DNA of 64,000 bases from Symbiodinium natans (GCA_905221605.1 CAJNDS010000580.1:379276-443275), one strand, 5' to 3'; numbered from the stretch's first letter, positions 10,971 to 21,949 are shown. Numbers and translations are program-made. Notes: generated by a model from the sequence alone, not told the origin.

Positions 10971-11074
10971 TGATTGATTGATTGCTTGATTGATTGCTTG
11001 ATTGATTGATTTGATTGATTTGACTGATTTGATTGATTGATTGGTGGATTTATTGATTGGTTGATTGATTGATT
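10971..11074 (+). repeat. (TGAT)n-type microsatellite
   Basis: Imperfect TGATTGAT/TTGATTGAT repetition of about 100 bp, preceded by an ATACACATATG-rich stretch (10929-10962). Confidence 0.9.
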
Positions 11075-11119
11075 GCTATAGAGTCCCTTTCTATAAACCC
11101 AAAAAAAAGAAATCTAAAA

Positions 11120-11220
11120 TGTCCCCTTTTTCCCGTATATACCCCGTATACACCATGTAAAACCAAAGGGCCGTTACTTCAGAAGGCGTTCAAGGAGGTA
11201 AGGGACCAAGGGACCATGTA
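11120..11220 (+). repeat. Dispersed repeat, family H copy 1
   Basis: The segment begins GTCCCCTTTTTCCCGTATAT and ends AAGGAGGTAAGGGACCA. The ending and spacing match copies at 24915-25030 and 32385-32497, in which GGTCCCTT-like and AAGGGACC-like ends face each other. Confidence 0.5.
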
Positions 11221-11350
11221 AGTACCCTTTGCTCCCCCTAAACCCCAAAACCCAAACCGCAAACCCTAAACCCTAAACCCCAAACCCTAAAGCCTAAACC
11301 CTAAACCCCAAATCTTTGGGGCTTGGGGTTTATGGGGCTCAGGGAAGTGC

Positions 11351-11527
11351 AGGGTTCAGGGCTTAGGGCTTGGGGTTTAGGGTTTAGGGTTTAGGGTTTG
11401 GGTTTAGGGTTTAGGGTTTAGGGTTTAGGGTTTAGGGTTTAGGGTTTAGGGTTTAGGGTTTAGGGTTTAGGGTTTAGGGTTTGGGGTTTAGGGTTTAGGG
11501 TTTAGGGTTCAGGGTTCAGGGCTTAGG
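11351..11527 (+). repeat. Interstitial telomere array (TTTAGGG)n
   Basis: About 24 units. At the left (about 11315-11325) a C-strand tract turns directly into this G-strand tract. Confidence 0.95.
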
Positions 11528-11952
11528 GCGCATCATGGCACATCTATCAAGGTGAAACGCCAGAGCTGCACAAAGCCTGCTGAGGTTGCTGCGGTTTAGG
11601 GTTAGGGCCCGAAACCCTACAACCTCCACCGCAAACCCTCACCCGCAAACCCTCAACCCTAAACCGTGTAGGGCTGAGGGTTCAGGGGATCCTATACCTA
11701 GCCGCACACATCTAGCCCGTTGAGGGCTGCGGGTCCACCCTAAACCCACAACTCTGGACCTCTCTACCTCTCAAGGCACCCCCCAAACCCTCGACCCTAA
11801 CCCTAAACCCTAAACCTAAACCCTAAACCCTAAAACCCTAAACCCTAAACCGAGCGAGCTGAAGCTCTGGGCGGTGATTCCACTCAGCTCGTAGCTTTGG
11901 GACTGCGCGGGTCGCTCTTGGGGCTCTTGCCCTTGTCATCTGCCTCCGGTTG

Positions 11953-12052
11953 GTACACAGAGAGAGGTTTAGGGTTTAGGGTTTGGGGCTTAGGGTTTAG
12001 GGTTTAGGGTTGAGGGTTGAGGGTTGAGGGTTGAGGGTTTAAGGTTTAGGGT

Positions 12053-12119
<67 letters not shown>

Positions 12120-12158
12120 GGTTGGGGGTTGAGGGTTGAGGGTTGAGGGTTTAGGGTT
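11953..12158 (+). repeat. Telomere array with a long TTGAGGG block
   Basis: TTTAGGG units give way to about 20 units of the variant TTGAGGG (about 12006-12150), ending in TTTAGGG again. Flanking canonical units show that the variant block grew inside a normal array. Confidence 0.95.
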
Positions 12159-13082
12159 TGTGCACACAGAGACTTATTTGCCCAGCATCCTAGTGGAACT
12201 AAAGCTCAACCTTTGAAACTATTTTGGGACTCTAAGTCCCCAAAAAAGGGGATCTACCGAAGGGGGGGGCACGGGGCCAAGGGCTGAAGGTTCTGGAAAA
12301 GGACCTTTGGCACTTCTGGGCTAGAAATTTCTGCTGTATTTCCACAATCTCTCACACTTCGTCGGGAAGGAGCGGCACCAAACTCGCCAAGCTCTACTTC
12401 GAACTGGCACTGCTGACCCCCTAAACCCTCAACCCCCCCAACCGCCTGTCTAACCTTCCGGAATCTCCTAAAAGCCCAAAATTAGTAGTAAAATTAGGGG
12501 TAATGAAGTGAATACGAAGCACGCCCTAATTTAATACTACTTTTGTTGGGCTTTTAAAGGAGTTCACGGCCGGTTAGTTCTCTGGGTCTCGTGCTGCGGT
12601 CATCAATAAGGCTTGGGATTCACTCCGTTCATCTGTTTCCAAGCTTATTGTAACCGCTGCGTTCATTCACATCGTGCGTGCATTTGTAATATAATTCATG
12701 CGTCCCTTGTCCTTATAATTGTATTAATGCACGAACGAAGTGAGAACGCGTACTGTCATTCTATTGCAAACTAGTGCGCGAATAGAATGAAAGTAGCGCA
12801 CGAACGTAGTGAAGTGAAAGAAGAGAATATACACGGGCGAAATAAAAGACTTGTTGACCGCCCGTAAAATACTATTATTCCCCCCCCCCCCCCAAAGACC
12901 AAAGCCCACAGACGCGGTCTCGAAAGGCCAAGGCCTTAGCTTACTTCTCCAATAACCGAGGGGAAAAAAGGTTAAACTGTATTTTGCCTACTAAACAAGG
13001 AAACCCAAAACTACTAAAAAAGGAAACCCAAAAAGTTTAAAGTTCAACTATTGGCCAATAAGTTAGGGTTTTGAAGCCTTTT
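12159..13082. other. Non-telomeric segment with a palindromic element
   Basis: This 900-bp stretch has almost no telomere repeat. It contains a MITE-like hairpin (12475-12558), then sequence with several GCACGAACG(A/T)AGTGA repeats (about 12728-12745 and 12799-12818), and a 14-base C run near 12880. A 61-codon minus-strand frame at 12724-12909 has no recognisable domain. Confidence 0.6.
12475..12558. mobile_element. MITE-like hairpin, family K
   Basis: The left arm begins AAAAGCCCAAAATTAGTAGT and runs to AAATTAGGG. The right arm is its imperfect inverse, CCCTAATTTAATACTACTTT then TGTTGGGCTTTTA. Arms of about 30 bp surround a short AATGAAGTGAATACGAAGCA-type loop. I found only this copy. Confidence 0.65.
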
Positions 13083-13317
<235 letters not shown>

Positions 13318-14460
13318 CCCCGTCCTTGTCTCTGTCCTTGCCAGACTTGGGCCGATTCTTGGACTTGCCTTTGGCCTGGCGCCAGGGCTCCCAAGATGCC
13401 CTAAACCCTAAACCCTAAACCCTAAACCCTACACCCTAAACCCTAAACCCTAAACCGTAAACCCTAAACCCTAAACCCCTAAACCCTCAACCCCTAAGTC
13501 AGATTCGGACCCTTCTTGCATCCGAAGGGATACTTCTGAGCATGAAATAGTTCAGGGGCATTGAGAGGCTGGGGTGTGGGTGGGGGGGGGATTAGATCAG
13601 GAGCCGGAAACATCCTCACAGCCCAAAATCTACCTAAGGCCTAAATTAACCCTAAACCCTGAACCCTAAACCCTACACCCCAAACCCTAGAAACAGAAGC
13701 CCTAGGAGCAAAACGAAGCCCAAGATCCTCTCCGAGACTTCATGCGCTAGTGCTCAAGCCCCTAAACCTTGAAAACCTGCAGGCCAACCCTAAACCCTAA
13801 ACCCTAAACCCTAAACCCTAAACCCTAAACCCTAAACCCTAAACCCTAAACCCTAAACCCTCCTCAACCCCACGACATCCCACGACCTTCGCCTTCTTGT
13901 CGGGTATGTCATCCTGCACGCCAGGCATGTTGAATTCTGATCCAGGGTTTGGTTGGGATGCTCCCCTTGATACTAGCAGTCCTTTATGGGGATGACAATC
14001 GGGGCTACTAGAAGTCATCTCACCGTGCTCACCCCATGGGACGCCATGTATGTCGTTTGGCTCTACGCCAGCTCAGTTGTCCAGCACCAGTAACATTGGT
14101 GAGTCGAGGATGGTGGGCGAGAGCCCGGCGCAAGAAACCATGTCCGATTTTCTCGACACTCATGCGCCGAAGACGTGCGTCGATATGGGGGTCTACGATA
14201 TAGGGGCACCTTATTGAGGTCCTAGCTATGGGAATCCTGCTATTTGAGGCTACCACCGTAGACGTGCAGCAGTCTTGATGCCGTTTTGGGCTTCACGATA
14301 GAGGGTTTAGGGTCTATGGTTGAGAGTTTGTGGTACAGGGAAATGCAGACATGTACGTGTATACCAACACCCTAAGGCTCACGCTCCCTGGCAGTGGTCG
14401 TGTATATTTATACTTCTCTCTACTGCAACGAATACGTTTGGGCCCGAAGTGGGTATGAGA

Positions 14461-14580
14461 ATGGATGAGAAGAATTCAGTACCAGAAATGCCGTTGTTGT
14501 TCATTATGGCGATCCGATGAATGACATAGCTTTGGCTCAAGGCTTTCTGGTACTGAACCCTTTCTCTACATCTCATCCAT
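14461..14580. mobile_element. MITE-like palindrome, family N, with a spliced-leader-like core
   Basis: The outer arms are ATGGATGAGA (14461-14470) and TCTCATCCAT (14571-14580), a perfect inverse. A second nested pair, CAGTACCAGAAA (14477-14488) and TTTCTGGTACTG (14544-14555), lies inside. Between them, 14527-14541 reads TAGCTTTGGCTCAAG. This resembles the 3' end of the dinoflagellate spliced leader with three bases missing. It could also be chance. Confidence 0.5.
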
Positions 14581-14855
14581 GAGCGATCCGACTCTCCACC
14601 CCAGCAGAAGAGCAGCAAATTATTCCGGTTCCTCCGTTTGTGAACAGAAACAGAGGCGGCCACAGTTGCTCTTCTGAACCTTACTTTCATTCTTCACGAC
14701 TACCATCCCGAATCTCACCTGGGTTACGAATACGGTCGGAAAGTCCCCTAAACCCTAAACCCTAGACCCCAAACCCGCCAGGATTCGGGCCCCCGAGGAG
14801 GCGGTAATCAAGGCAACTGGGACAGCAGTTGGCAAGAGCGATGACTGCAAATAAA

Positions 14856-14944
14856 GGGGCCTGAATAATTAGAACAGGGTTTTTTGGGGGTTCTAAGAAT
14901 ATATTTAGACAGGGGCCACTACTACTAGTAGTTATTCCCACTCC
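14856..14944 (+). mobile_element. MITE-like element, family A copy 1
   Basis: It starts GGGGCCTGAATAATTAGAAC and ends near GTTATTCCCACTCC. Across copies the family has ends GGGGCCTGAAT and ATTCCGACCCC. These are imperfect inverses of each other. The interior typically has a G-run, then GGG(A/C)CC and an ACTA(G/T)TA motif. Other copies lie at 17425-17613, 19799-19894, 25444-25544, 27877-27996 and 30728-30824. Confidence 0.7.
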
Positions 14945-15127
14945 TGTATTGGATTCCACCAGGGCGTACTTCTTCAAGCAATGCGCGCACGGCTAAGACT
15001 TTGTCTGCGTGGATCGCTTGCGCAAACCCTTCCACATCCTTCGTCGGAAGCGGACGTGCCGACAACGGAAGCCCGCCAACGTGGAGTGTCTTGTGAGTGC
15101 CTTCTTGGGGTTCTTATTCGAAGATAA

Positions 15128-15178
15128 TCCTACTATTTGGGGTCTATTTTAGGCTCCCCTATTTTCGTAAACTCCCAA
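15128..15178 (-). repeat. Dispersed repeat, family I copy 2 (partial, reversed)
   Basis: CTACTATTTGGGGTCTATTT is the reverse complement, with one change, of the core of the copy at 864-943. Only the core is kept. Confidence 0.45.
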
Positions 15179-15544
15179 ATCATGCGGGCGGAGCAAGCGG
15201 TTTGCTGTGGGTATCTTCTAGCCTTTCCTGACCGTAGATCAACGCAAGTTGTACGTCATGCATTTTTGCAATAATAACATACTTGCCAGACGTTCAAGTT
15301 CGCATCATTCTGTTTGAAAATCAACATGATTTCCAGGGTATCGGGTGCAGGGGTTGGGGCTTGCAGCAAACCCTAAACCCTAAAACCCTAAACCCTAACC
15401 TAAACCCTAAACCCTAACCAGCAGCGCTTAGAGTCAGTCTAAAGCTTCAGTTCAACCGTCCGAGGCTTCAAGGGTTTTGCACCAAACAAATGTCGAAACC
15501 CTACATTCCAAGGGGCGGCCTCCGAAAGCCTCCACACTCTATAA

Positions 15545-15693
15545 GGGTTCAGGGTTTAGGGTTTAGGGTTTAGGGGTTTAGGGTTTAGGGTTTAGGGTTT
15601 AGGGTTTAGGGTTTAGGGTTTAGGGTTTAGGGTGTAGGGTGTAGGGTGTAGGGTTTAGGGTTTAGGGTTTAGGGTTTAGGGTTTAGGGTGTAG
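15545..15693 (+). repeat. Interstitial telomere array (TTTAGGG)n
   Basis: About 21 units with a short block of TGTAGGG variants near 15632-15652. Confidence 0.96.
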
Positions 15694-15813
15694 GGCCTTC
15701 ACCCCCTTTCAACCGCTCGTCCTGAAGATCATCGACCTCATCCTGTTCCTTGGGGTCGGCCCGCCTTAGTTCTTACCCCCAGGGAGCCCAATACCTCTTA
15801 AGCAAGGGACAAA

Positions 15814-15920
15814 ACCCAAAGAGCCCAATACCCCTTCATGAAGGAACATATACCTCAAATCATATTGAGGATCCCCCCACATAAACTAAGGGTTTATTCC
15901 TTATTGGGCTCTTTGAGTAC
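15814..15920. mobile_element. MITE-like element, family D copy 1
   Basis: The left arm has CCCAAAGAGCCCAATA and the right arm ends TATTGGGCTCTTTGAG, its inverse. The interior carries CTCAAATCATATTGAGGATC, the counterpart of CTTAAATCATATTCAGGACC in the better copy at 21124-21232. A partial extra left end (GAGCCCAATACCTCTTAAGC) sits at about 15785. Confidence 0.7.
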
Positions 15921-15965
15921 CGTTTATCGTAATCAGAAATCAGGATTCCTATGCAGGGTGTAGTA

Positions 15966-16070
15966 CTTGGAGGTTGAGGGTACTTATTGACCAATTCTAA
16001 CTGTACTTATAACCCAGTTTTCAGCCCCTTAACAGGTATCACTGGTTAACAAGTACCATGAACCTTCAAG
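15966..16070. mobile_element. MITE-like element, family C, uninterrupted copy
   Basis: The inverted ends are CTTGGAGGTTGAGGGTACTT and, on the other strand, CTTGAAGGTTCATGGTACTT. Each is flanked by TA, consistent with a TA target duplication (15964-15965 and 16071-16072). The interior reads AACTGTACTTATAACCCAGT, then AGCCCCTTAACAGG. At 105 bp with no telomere insert, this is the reference form for the interrupted copies at 1807-2065, 17701-17909, 24759-24900 and 31372-31560. Confidence 0.75.
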
Positions 16071-16297
16071 TAGGGTTCTGTGGGGTTTAGGGTACAGTAT
16101 GTTCCATGGGATCGCCGGGGCGCTTTCAGTGTTCATGACAGCGCACGGAAATGATTTCTCATAGGGACCAAAGGTGGAAGGACAAACACCCCAAACGACT
16201 CTAAACCTGAACCCTTGGTCTGGTTTTAGGGTTTAGGCTGAGAGTTTTGCGCTGCTTGAGTCAAGGGGGGCCTGGAGACCGCATGGCAATGGATGGT

Positions 16298-16354
16298 TTT
16301 TAGGGTTTAGGGTTTAGGGTTTAGGGTTCAGGGTTTAGGGTTTAGGGTTAGGGT

Positions 16355-16386
<32 letters not shown>

Positions 16387-16450
16387 GGTTTAGGGTTTAG
16401 GGTTTAGGGTTTAAGGCTTAGGGTTTAGCGTTTAGGGTTTGGGGTTTAGG
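16298..16450 (+). repeat. Interstitial telomere array with a TTGAGGG block
   Basis: TTTAGGG units flank a run of six TTGAGGG units, the same variant that is amplified at 12006-12150. Confidence 0.94.
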
Positions 16451-17424
16451 CGGTTGTTGGGCTCACCGTGGGGTTGAGGGCTTAGGGCATTAGAGCTTGC
16501 TCTTCTGCGAAGCAGTTCTTCAACTCTAAACGTGGGGAGCATCCGGGGTCTCTACCGACAGCAGCGCCTTTTCAAGACCTCCACGTGATGCCTCTAACTT
16601 GCTCTCTGCCAAAGTTCCGAGTTCATCTGCAGCACTGTGGCTGACGGTGACTCGTCGAGGGCCAGGGCAACTTTGTAGGCTGCGTACGCAGCTCCCGCCT
16701 GTGCTTTGGCGCGAGGAGGAGCCACAGCGACGCGTCTTGCCCGACGCTATCCGGGAGCGCTTTCCACTGAAACTACGCGCACCGTCAGGCCTGCCCCAGA
16801 TCGTCCCCAGAACCACACAAAAAACACATGCTTCGCACTGCGGTCCCTCGAATATCTACTTCAGGGTTGCCTCTTGCTGGGATCTCTTCCTGTCTACTAC
16901 AACTACTACTACGACTAGCACTACCACTACGACGAATTATGTGGCAAAAAAAGGAGCCAACAAAACCCTGATGCATCCGTCTGAATCAAATTCCGGCCTT
17001 TGGTGGGGGGGGGGGGGTCATTGTAGGTCTTAAGGGGTTTAGGGATTTAGGGTTTTTGGGTTTAGGGTTTAGGGTTTAGGGTTTCGGCGTGACATCGTTG
17101 CGGGTACCCTCTAAGGCGCCTGGTGTACAGGTCGGTGGATGGTTTAGGGTTTGGGGTAGAGGGCATACGGCGCATACAAATCGAGGGTGCATAAGCTCTG
17201 TACAAAGCTCTGAAAAATCTTTACACTGCACCCAAAAACCCAAACCCAAGACCCAAAACCCAAAACCCAATAACCAAATCCCAAAACCCTACATTTCGGG
17301 CTCATGGGGTCCTGGTCGGGGTTTAGGGTTTACCTAAACCTCTAAACCCTGAACCCTAAACCCTAAACTCCGCAATTTGGCCTCGCCTGAACTTTAGAAC
17401 CCCGGCAAAAGACACAAAAATATG

Positions 17425-17613
17425 GGGGCCTGAAGAATTAGAACAGGGTTGTGGGGGTTACTATAGTAAAACTAATATAGAACCCTGAATAATTCGAATA
17501 GGATTCTGGGGGGTTATTATGGTATGCTTATAAAGGGGCCCTAAGGGAATACTATTAGTAGTATACTCATAAAGGGACCCTAAGGGAATACTATTAGTAA
17601 ATATTCCGACCCC
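17425..17613 (+). mobile_element. MITE-like element, family A copy 2, internally duplicated
   Basis: Ends GGGGCCTGAA and ATTCCGACCCC are present. Inside, the block from CCTGAATAATTCGAATAGG to AAGGGAATACTATTAGTA repeats parts of the element, and ATAAAGGG-CCCTAAGGGAATACTATTAGTA occurs twice. The copy is therefore nearly twice the usual 95-bp length. Confidence 0.7.
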
Positions 17614-17700
17614 TAACGTAAACCTCGGTCGCGGTGCCACACGAGCCCGGAGCACATGCCAATGTTGGCCCGTACCTCCAGGGGCCGACCCGGGGCCCTA

Positions 17701-17909
17701 CTAGGAGGTGCAAGGTACCTATTAACCCAATGACAAGGGGGTTTAGGGTTTAGGGCTTAGAGTTTGGGGTTTCGGGTTTAGGGTACTCATTAGCCCAGAA
17801 CTAACTGTAGCTATAACCCAAGAATAACCATGTTTAGGGCACTTCAGGGGCGTAAAAGCGGGTTAGAAGTACAGCTGTAATTGGTTCATAAGTACCGTGA
17901 ACCTCCAAG
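17701..17909. mobile_element. MITE-like element, family C copy, split by a telomere-type tract
   Basis: The left end is CTAGGAGGTGCAAGGTACCT and the right end is AGTACCGTGAACCTCCAAG, with TA on both outer sides. A degenerate TTTAGGG tract (about 17738-17783) interrupts it behind the left end. The left sequence GGTACCTATTAACCCAATGA and the sequence just after the tract, GGTACTCATTAGCCCAGAAC, look like diverged duplicates on either side of the insert. Confidence 0.65.
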
Positions 17910-18776
17910 TATCCATGGATGCTGAACAAAGCCCTACAAGCTACTTGAAGGTCAATGGGACTCACTGCCCTGGCATGGTTCAGGTTGTTAAGTTTCGTTT
18001 AAACCCTAAACCCTCCGCAATGTACTCTGCGCTTGCCGAATACAGTACTGTGAGTTCTGGCTTAGGGTGAGTAGGGTTTAGGCTTCAGGGCTGAAGTTTT
18101 CGGGCTTAGGGTTATTGGTAACCATAGAAAGTTAAGGGTACGCTTTTTGGGGGTTGGCTACTTGACAAGTGCCACTGCGCTGCCAGACCCAGGAGTGACC
18201 TAGGAATTAAAAGGGTGCCCTTGTTTTAAAGGGACTATAACGGAAAACCCCAACCCTAAAAAGAAGAACTAAGGGCCTACCTCCGGGTCCTAGCAGAGTC
18301 CCCTAAACCCTAAACCCTAAACCCGAAACCCTAAACCCTAAACCCTAAACCCACTCAGAGCTCAGGGTTTTCGGGTCACGGAGTCGTTGACCAGCTCACG
18401 ATCCTCGCGCAGCGCTCGCTGGGCCTGGGCTGGCCATGGTGCGTCGCAGGCCAAGTGTCCCCTAAACACTAAACCCTAAACCCTAAACCCTAGACCCTAA
18501 ACCCTAAACCCTAAACCCTAAACCTTCCTTAAACGGTTTAAGGTTAGGGTTGAGGGTTGAGGAATTTGGGTAGGGTTGAGGGAAACCACAAAACCCAAAC
18601 CCCAAAACCAAAAAGACAAGAATATGTCATATTCATGCCATGGTATACTATAAGATACTTGAATACAAAAGACTCTCATACACTAGAATACTCTACAATT
18701 CACTGTAGCATACTAGAACCCTTGCTTCCCCAAACTCGAGGGCTTGTAAGTTTGGGTGTTGGGTTCGGGGTTTAGG

Positions 18777-18875
18777 TTCAGCACCTCAAGCCCAAGCATT
18801 CACTAGTCAAGCAGCTTGCCAAGCGTTGGTAAAATACTCACCTGGCCAAGAATCCCATGACATCAAGAAAATGTA
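18777..18875 (+). repeat. Dispersed repeat, family G copy 2
   Basis: It contains CCAAGCATTCACTAGTCAAG and CCCATGACATCAAGAAAATG in the order seen at 33345-33508. The right inverted arm is missing. Confidence 0.55.
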
Positions 18876-19004
18876 AAGCTCGCTCAATCCATAAGCCCTT
18901 GGGACACACAACAACAACACCTCATTATCGGAAGACGCGACTTACTTATCTCCAAAACCCCCTGGGCGGTTCCGAGAAAGTTGCTTGAAATATTTTTCGT
19001 GGCC

Positions 19005-19180
19005 CCTGACTGATTGGCCGACACTGGTGCCGATTGGCCGAGATTTGAGAAAAGCATAATCTGGTGCCGATTGATCGACATTTGGAGAGAAAAATAAAGT
19101 GGCCGACTGACCGAAATTTGAAAAACACTGGCGCCGATTGACGGAAATTGAAGAACACCGGCGGCCGATTGACCGATTGA
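19005..19180 (+). repeat. Degenerate minisatellite with GCCGATTG(A/G)CCGA core
   Basis: About five imperfect units share a GCCGATTGACCGA-like core followed by ATTTGAAAAA-like sequence. The small minus-strand frames here read through this repeat and are not called as genes. Confidence 0.7.
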
Positions 19181-19194
19181 AAACATGTACATAA

Positions 19195-19345
19195 GTAAAT
19201 AAATTAGTAAATTAATTAATTACTTAAATTAATTAATATACATAATATAATATATATATATATATGTATGTTTATACTCATATTTGTAATTATAAACCTC
19301 TTTATATGTATATTTATATGTTTGTATATATATATATATAATACA
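19195..19345. repeat. AT-rich low-complexity tract with (TA)n
   Basis: TTAATTAA-rich sequence is followed by two TA microsatellite runs near 19251-19264 and 19326-19340. Confidence 0.9.
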
Positions 19346-19512
19346 TGCAGGCAAGAGAGGGTTTAGGAAATGGGTTTTTTGGGGGGGGCTTCGGAAGCCG
19401 GGCCGCGTAGGCCAGGCAGCGACCATTCTTCCGGATGACCTTCCCAGGGTTCGGGTTACGGGTTTAGGGCTTAGGGCCTAGGGCTCAGGGCTTGCCACCT
19501 AACACTCTGCAT

Positions 19513-19624
19513 CTAGGGTTTAGGGTTTAGGGTTTAGGGTTTAGGGTTTAGGGTTTAGGGTTTAGGGTTTAGGGTTTAGGGTTTAGGGTTTAGGGCCTAG
19601 GGCCTAGGGCCTAGGGCCTAGGGT
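19513..19624 (+). repeat. Telomere array ending in GGCCTAG-type variant
   Basis: About 11 perfect TTTAGGG units are followed by four GCCTAGG units, another variant amplified as a block. Confidence 0.95.
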
Positions 19625-19798
19625 TCTCAGGTTTAGGGGTGCGGGCAAATGGGATACGACAAGTTCCAACTTCCACATTGTCAGCTGGCGTCGGCCAGAG
19701 TCACGGCTTAAGGAATGGCGAAGCCTCTCAAAATCATCCCGAGAGCCTCCAGACTACTCCCCTAGTCCCCTCCTCCCCTACTCCACTCCCCTAAGATA

Positions 19799-19894
19799 GG
19801 GGCCTGAATCATTTAGAAGTGGGTTGTGGGGGGGTGATGATAGTAGAATGATAAAGGGACCCTATACGGGAATACCAGTACTTATTCCGACCCC
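19799..19894 (+). mobile_element. MITE-like element, family A copy 3
   Basis: This 96-bp copy has ends GGGGCCTGAATCATTTAGAA and CTTATTCCGACCCC; the interior carries AAAGGGACCC and GGGAATACCAGTA. It is one of the best preserved copies. Confidence 0.75.
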
Positions 19895-21123
19895 TGGTTT
19901 TTACTCCCCTGCTCCTCCTACTTCCCCACTCCCCCCATGCTCCCCTCACCCCCCCTTTCGGGTGGGCGACGGCCCTGTATGGGAAGCGTTTGTCGACGTG
20001 AATCACCAAACCTCCCAAGAGTCACCTCTAGGGGATGTCAGGGACTGCAGGGAGCTACAGGGATTTTGGGTGAGTTTTGGAATGTTAGGGATTACAGGGT
20101 TTCTGGGTTTGGGACTCCGGAATGTTCCAACTTGGGGGACCCCAAGAAGCTGGCCCAATTCTGGCACACCCACCTAATGTCCCTCAGCCACTCACCCCTA
20201 AGGTCCCAAACCCTAAACCCTAAACCCTAAATCCTAAACCCTAAACCCCCCGCCTGCTGGGCCATATCTCGGTCGGCAGGCGGAGCGACCAGGGAGAGAG
20301 CGCCTCGGGGATTTCTGGGTTTCGGGTTTCCAGGGTTTAGGGTCTAGAGTTTAGGGCTTACGGTTGAGGGTTTAGGGTTTAGGGGTTTAGGGTTTGGGGC
20401 TTAGGTTTTGGCGTTTCGGGTTCAGGGTTTGGGGTTTCCGGGGTTTGGGGTTTAGGCTTTAGGGCAGTCAGGGCATAGTAAATCCTTAACCTGAAGGGTT
20501 GGGGCTTCTGTTTAGGGGGGTTAACCGCCTATAACCTTGATAGGGTTTAGGGGCAAAAGGCTTACCGGTTTAGGCTAAGTTGGCGAGCGTTGCGGTGGCT
20601 ATCGGTAGGGAAGGCTGTTCACTTCTAGTCTCTACAGACTTATGACGCTAAAACCCCCCTAGACCACCCAAAATATCAAATTCTGACAAAACCCCGTGAC
20701 CCCAAACCCCGAACCCTAAACCCTAAACCCTGAACCTAAACCCCGCTTGGAAGATGCTTCCAAGAGAAGAGCGGAAACTCAGGTTTTGGTCCACATGACA
20801 GGGGGAGGGGGATTCCTCGAATCTATCAGTACGTGAGTGCTTTTGAATCGCCTTTAAAGCCTTCATAAGGGGAGGTGGCGATGCGGTGTAGGCCTGAGGC
20901 ATACTTCAGGAGTTCCGCGGAGGCAGCACGTCCATCACTTTGCAAGATCTCCGCGTCTCTGCATTGACAGTGACATCGGACCTAAACCCTAAACCCTAAA
21001 CCCTAAACCCTCAAGTTCTTGCCTGCAATGATGCATCCGGCTCCCCAAAATCCTGCAAGCTGCTGCAATCGCAACACTTCGGGCGGCTTAGCGCCCTTGA
21101 AGTCGTGGAAGTTTGGGCCCTTA

Positions 21124-21232
21124 CCCAAAGAGCCCAATATTGCTTAATTAAGGAATATTCCTTAAATCATATTCAGGACCCCTATATGATTTAAGGTATA
21201 TTGCTTAATTAAGCAATATTGGGCTCTTTGGG
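21124..21232. mobile_element. MITE-like element, family D copy 2, near-perfect palindrome
   Basis: The element begins CCCAAAGAGCCCAATATTGC and ends GCAATATTGGGCTCTTTGGG. The arms run about 50 bp with few mismatches and contain TTGCTTAATTAAG. TA lies on each side (21122-21123 and 21233-21234), as expected for a TA target duplication of the Tc1/mariner type. It has no coding capacity, so it would depend on a transposase encoded elsewhere. Confidence 0.8.
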
Positions 21233-21949
21233 TACCGGAACCAGGGGACCCTAACCACCGTGTCAGCACGGAAACCCGAGACTCCAGAAGCCTTGAAACC
21301 CCTACAGCTAAAACCCCAAAAAAGCCCAAAAAAAATAGCCGAAAACCCAAAAAAGCTGAAACTAGGAAACCCTAAACCCCGAAAGCCCTGAAACCCAAAC
21401 CCAAAGCCCTGAAACCCTAAACCCAAAGCCCAGAAAAAGAGTGCCTCCTCACCAAACCTCAACACGCGACAGAACTGTACCCCAAACCCCAAGACCCTGA
21501 ACCTGAACCCTGCTAAATCACTGAAACCCCTAAAAGCCACAACACTAAAATAAAACTTAAAAGAACATAAGGCCCCCCTTAGAGGACGCTTAGAAATAAC
21601 ACTAAACACCCCCCAAGCCTGGCAGCACCTTGCCGCCAAGCCACGCCCGTGGGTCTCAGAGAGCTGGAGAAGCCTTGGGGGAACCCCAAAAGTCGGGGGC
21701 CAGCGGCGACAGGGTGTTTTTTAGGTTTTGGGGTTTAGGTTTTGGGGTTTTAGGTTTTAGGGTTTCGGGTTTTGGGGTTTTAGGGTTTAGGGTTTCGGGT
21801 TTTGGGGTTTTAGGGCTCCATAGGGTTTAGGGATTTTGGGTTTCGGGTTTTGGGGTTTTAGGGCTCCATAGGGTTTAGGGATTTTGGGTTTAGGGTTTCG
21901 GTTTGTAGGGTTCGGGTTTGGGGGTTCAGGGCTTTTCGCGCTTCTTTCT

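Larger units (their letters stand above)
13318..15360. other. Sparse telomere arrays and a large non-telomeric segment
   Basis: C-strand arrays lie at 13398-13497, about 13650-13690 and 13785-13861. From 13870 to 15360 the sequence is largely non-telomeric. It contains a palindromic element (14461-14580), a family A copy (14856-14944), a reversed fragment of family I (15128-15178) and other unrecognised sequence. Open frames at 14029-14256 (minus) and 14379-14690 (minus) have no domain I recognise; the second overlaps the palindrome. Confidence 0.65.
15361..17400. repeat. Telomere-repeat mosaic with MITE copies
   Basis: Arrays lie at about 15370-15418 (C), 15545-15693 (G), 16298-16450 (G), 17040-17085 (G) and 17340-17368 (C). 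G-strand and C-strand tracts meet at about 17325-17340. Between 16455 and 17030 is a GC-rich, non-telomeric stretch with overlapping frames on both strands (16526-16816 minus, 16599-17033 plus). Neither has a recognisable domain. A short CTA/ACT-rich run at about 16893-16935 makes the poly-threonine of one frame. Confidence 0.7.
17401..19200. repeat. Mosaic of MITE copies, short telomere arrays and minisatellite
   Basis: The stretch holds a family A copy (17425-17613), an interrupted family C copy (17701-17909), C-strand arrays at 18300-18352 and 18460-18530, a family G copy (18777-18875) and a degenerate minisatellite (19005-19180). Segments 17912-18300 and 18550-18770 show no gene. Confidence 0.7.
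19346..21120. repeat. Telomere-repeat mosaic
   Basis: The stretch has a G-strand array at 19513-19624, degenerate tracts at 19445-19495, 20310-20470 and 20705-20745, and short C-strand arrays at 20205-20250 and 20980-21010. The family A copy is at 19799-19894. A plus-strand frame from 19824 starts inside that MITE and ends in telomere repeat, so I do not call it. Segments 20475-20700 and 20750-20980 hold no gene I recognise. Confidence 0.7.

Noticed and set aside
16526-17033. Overlapping frames of 96 and 144 codons on opposite strands
   Set aside because: No recognisable domain on either strand; the threonine run comes from a CTA/ACT-rich tract. An unrecognised exon cannot be excluded.
21205-21639. 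144-codon minus-strand frame rich in GFRGLGF-like words
   Set aside because: It is the translation of degenerate AAACCC-type repeat; the same words appear in all telomere-derived frames.
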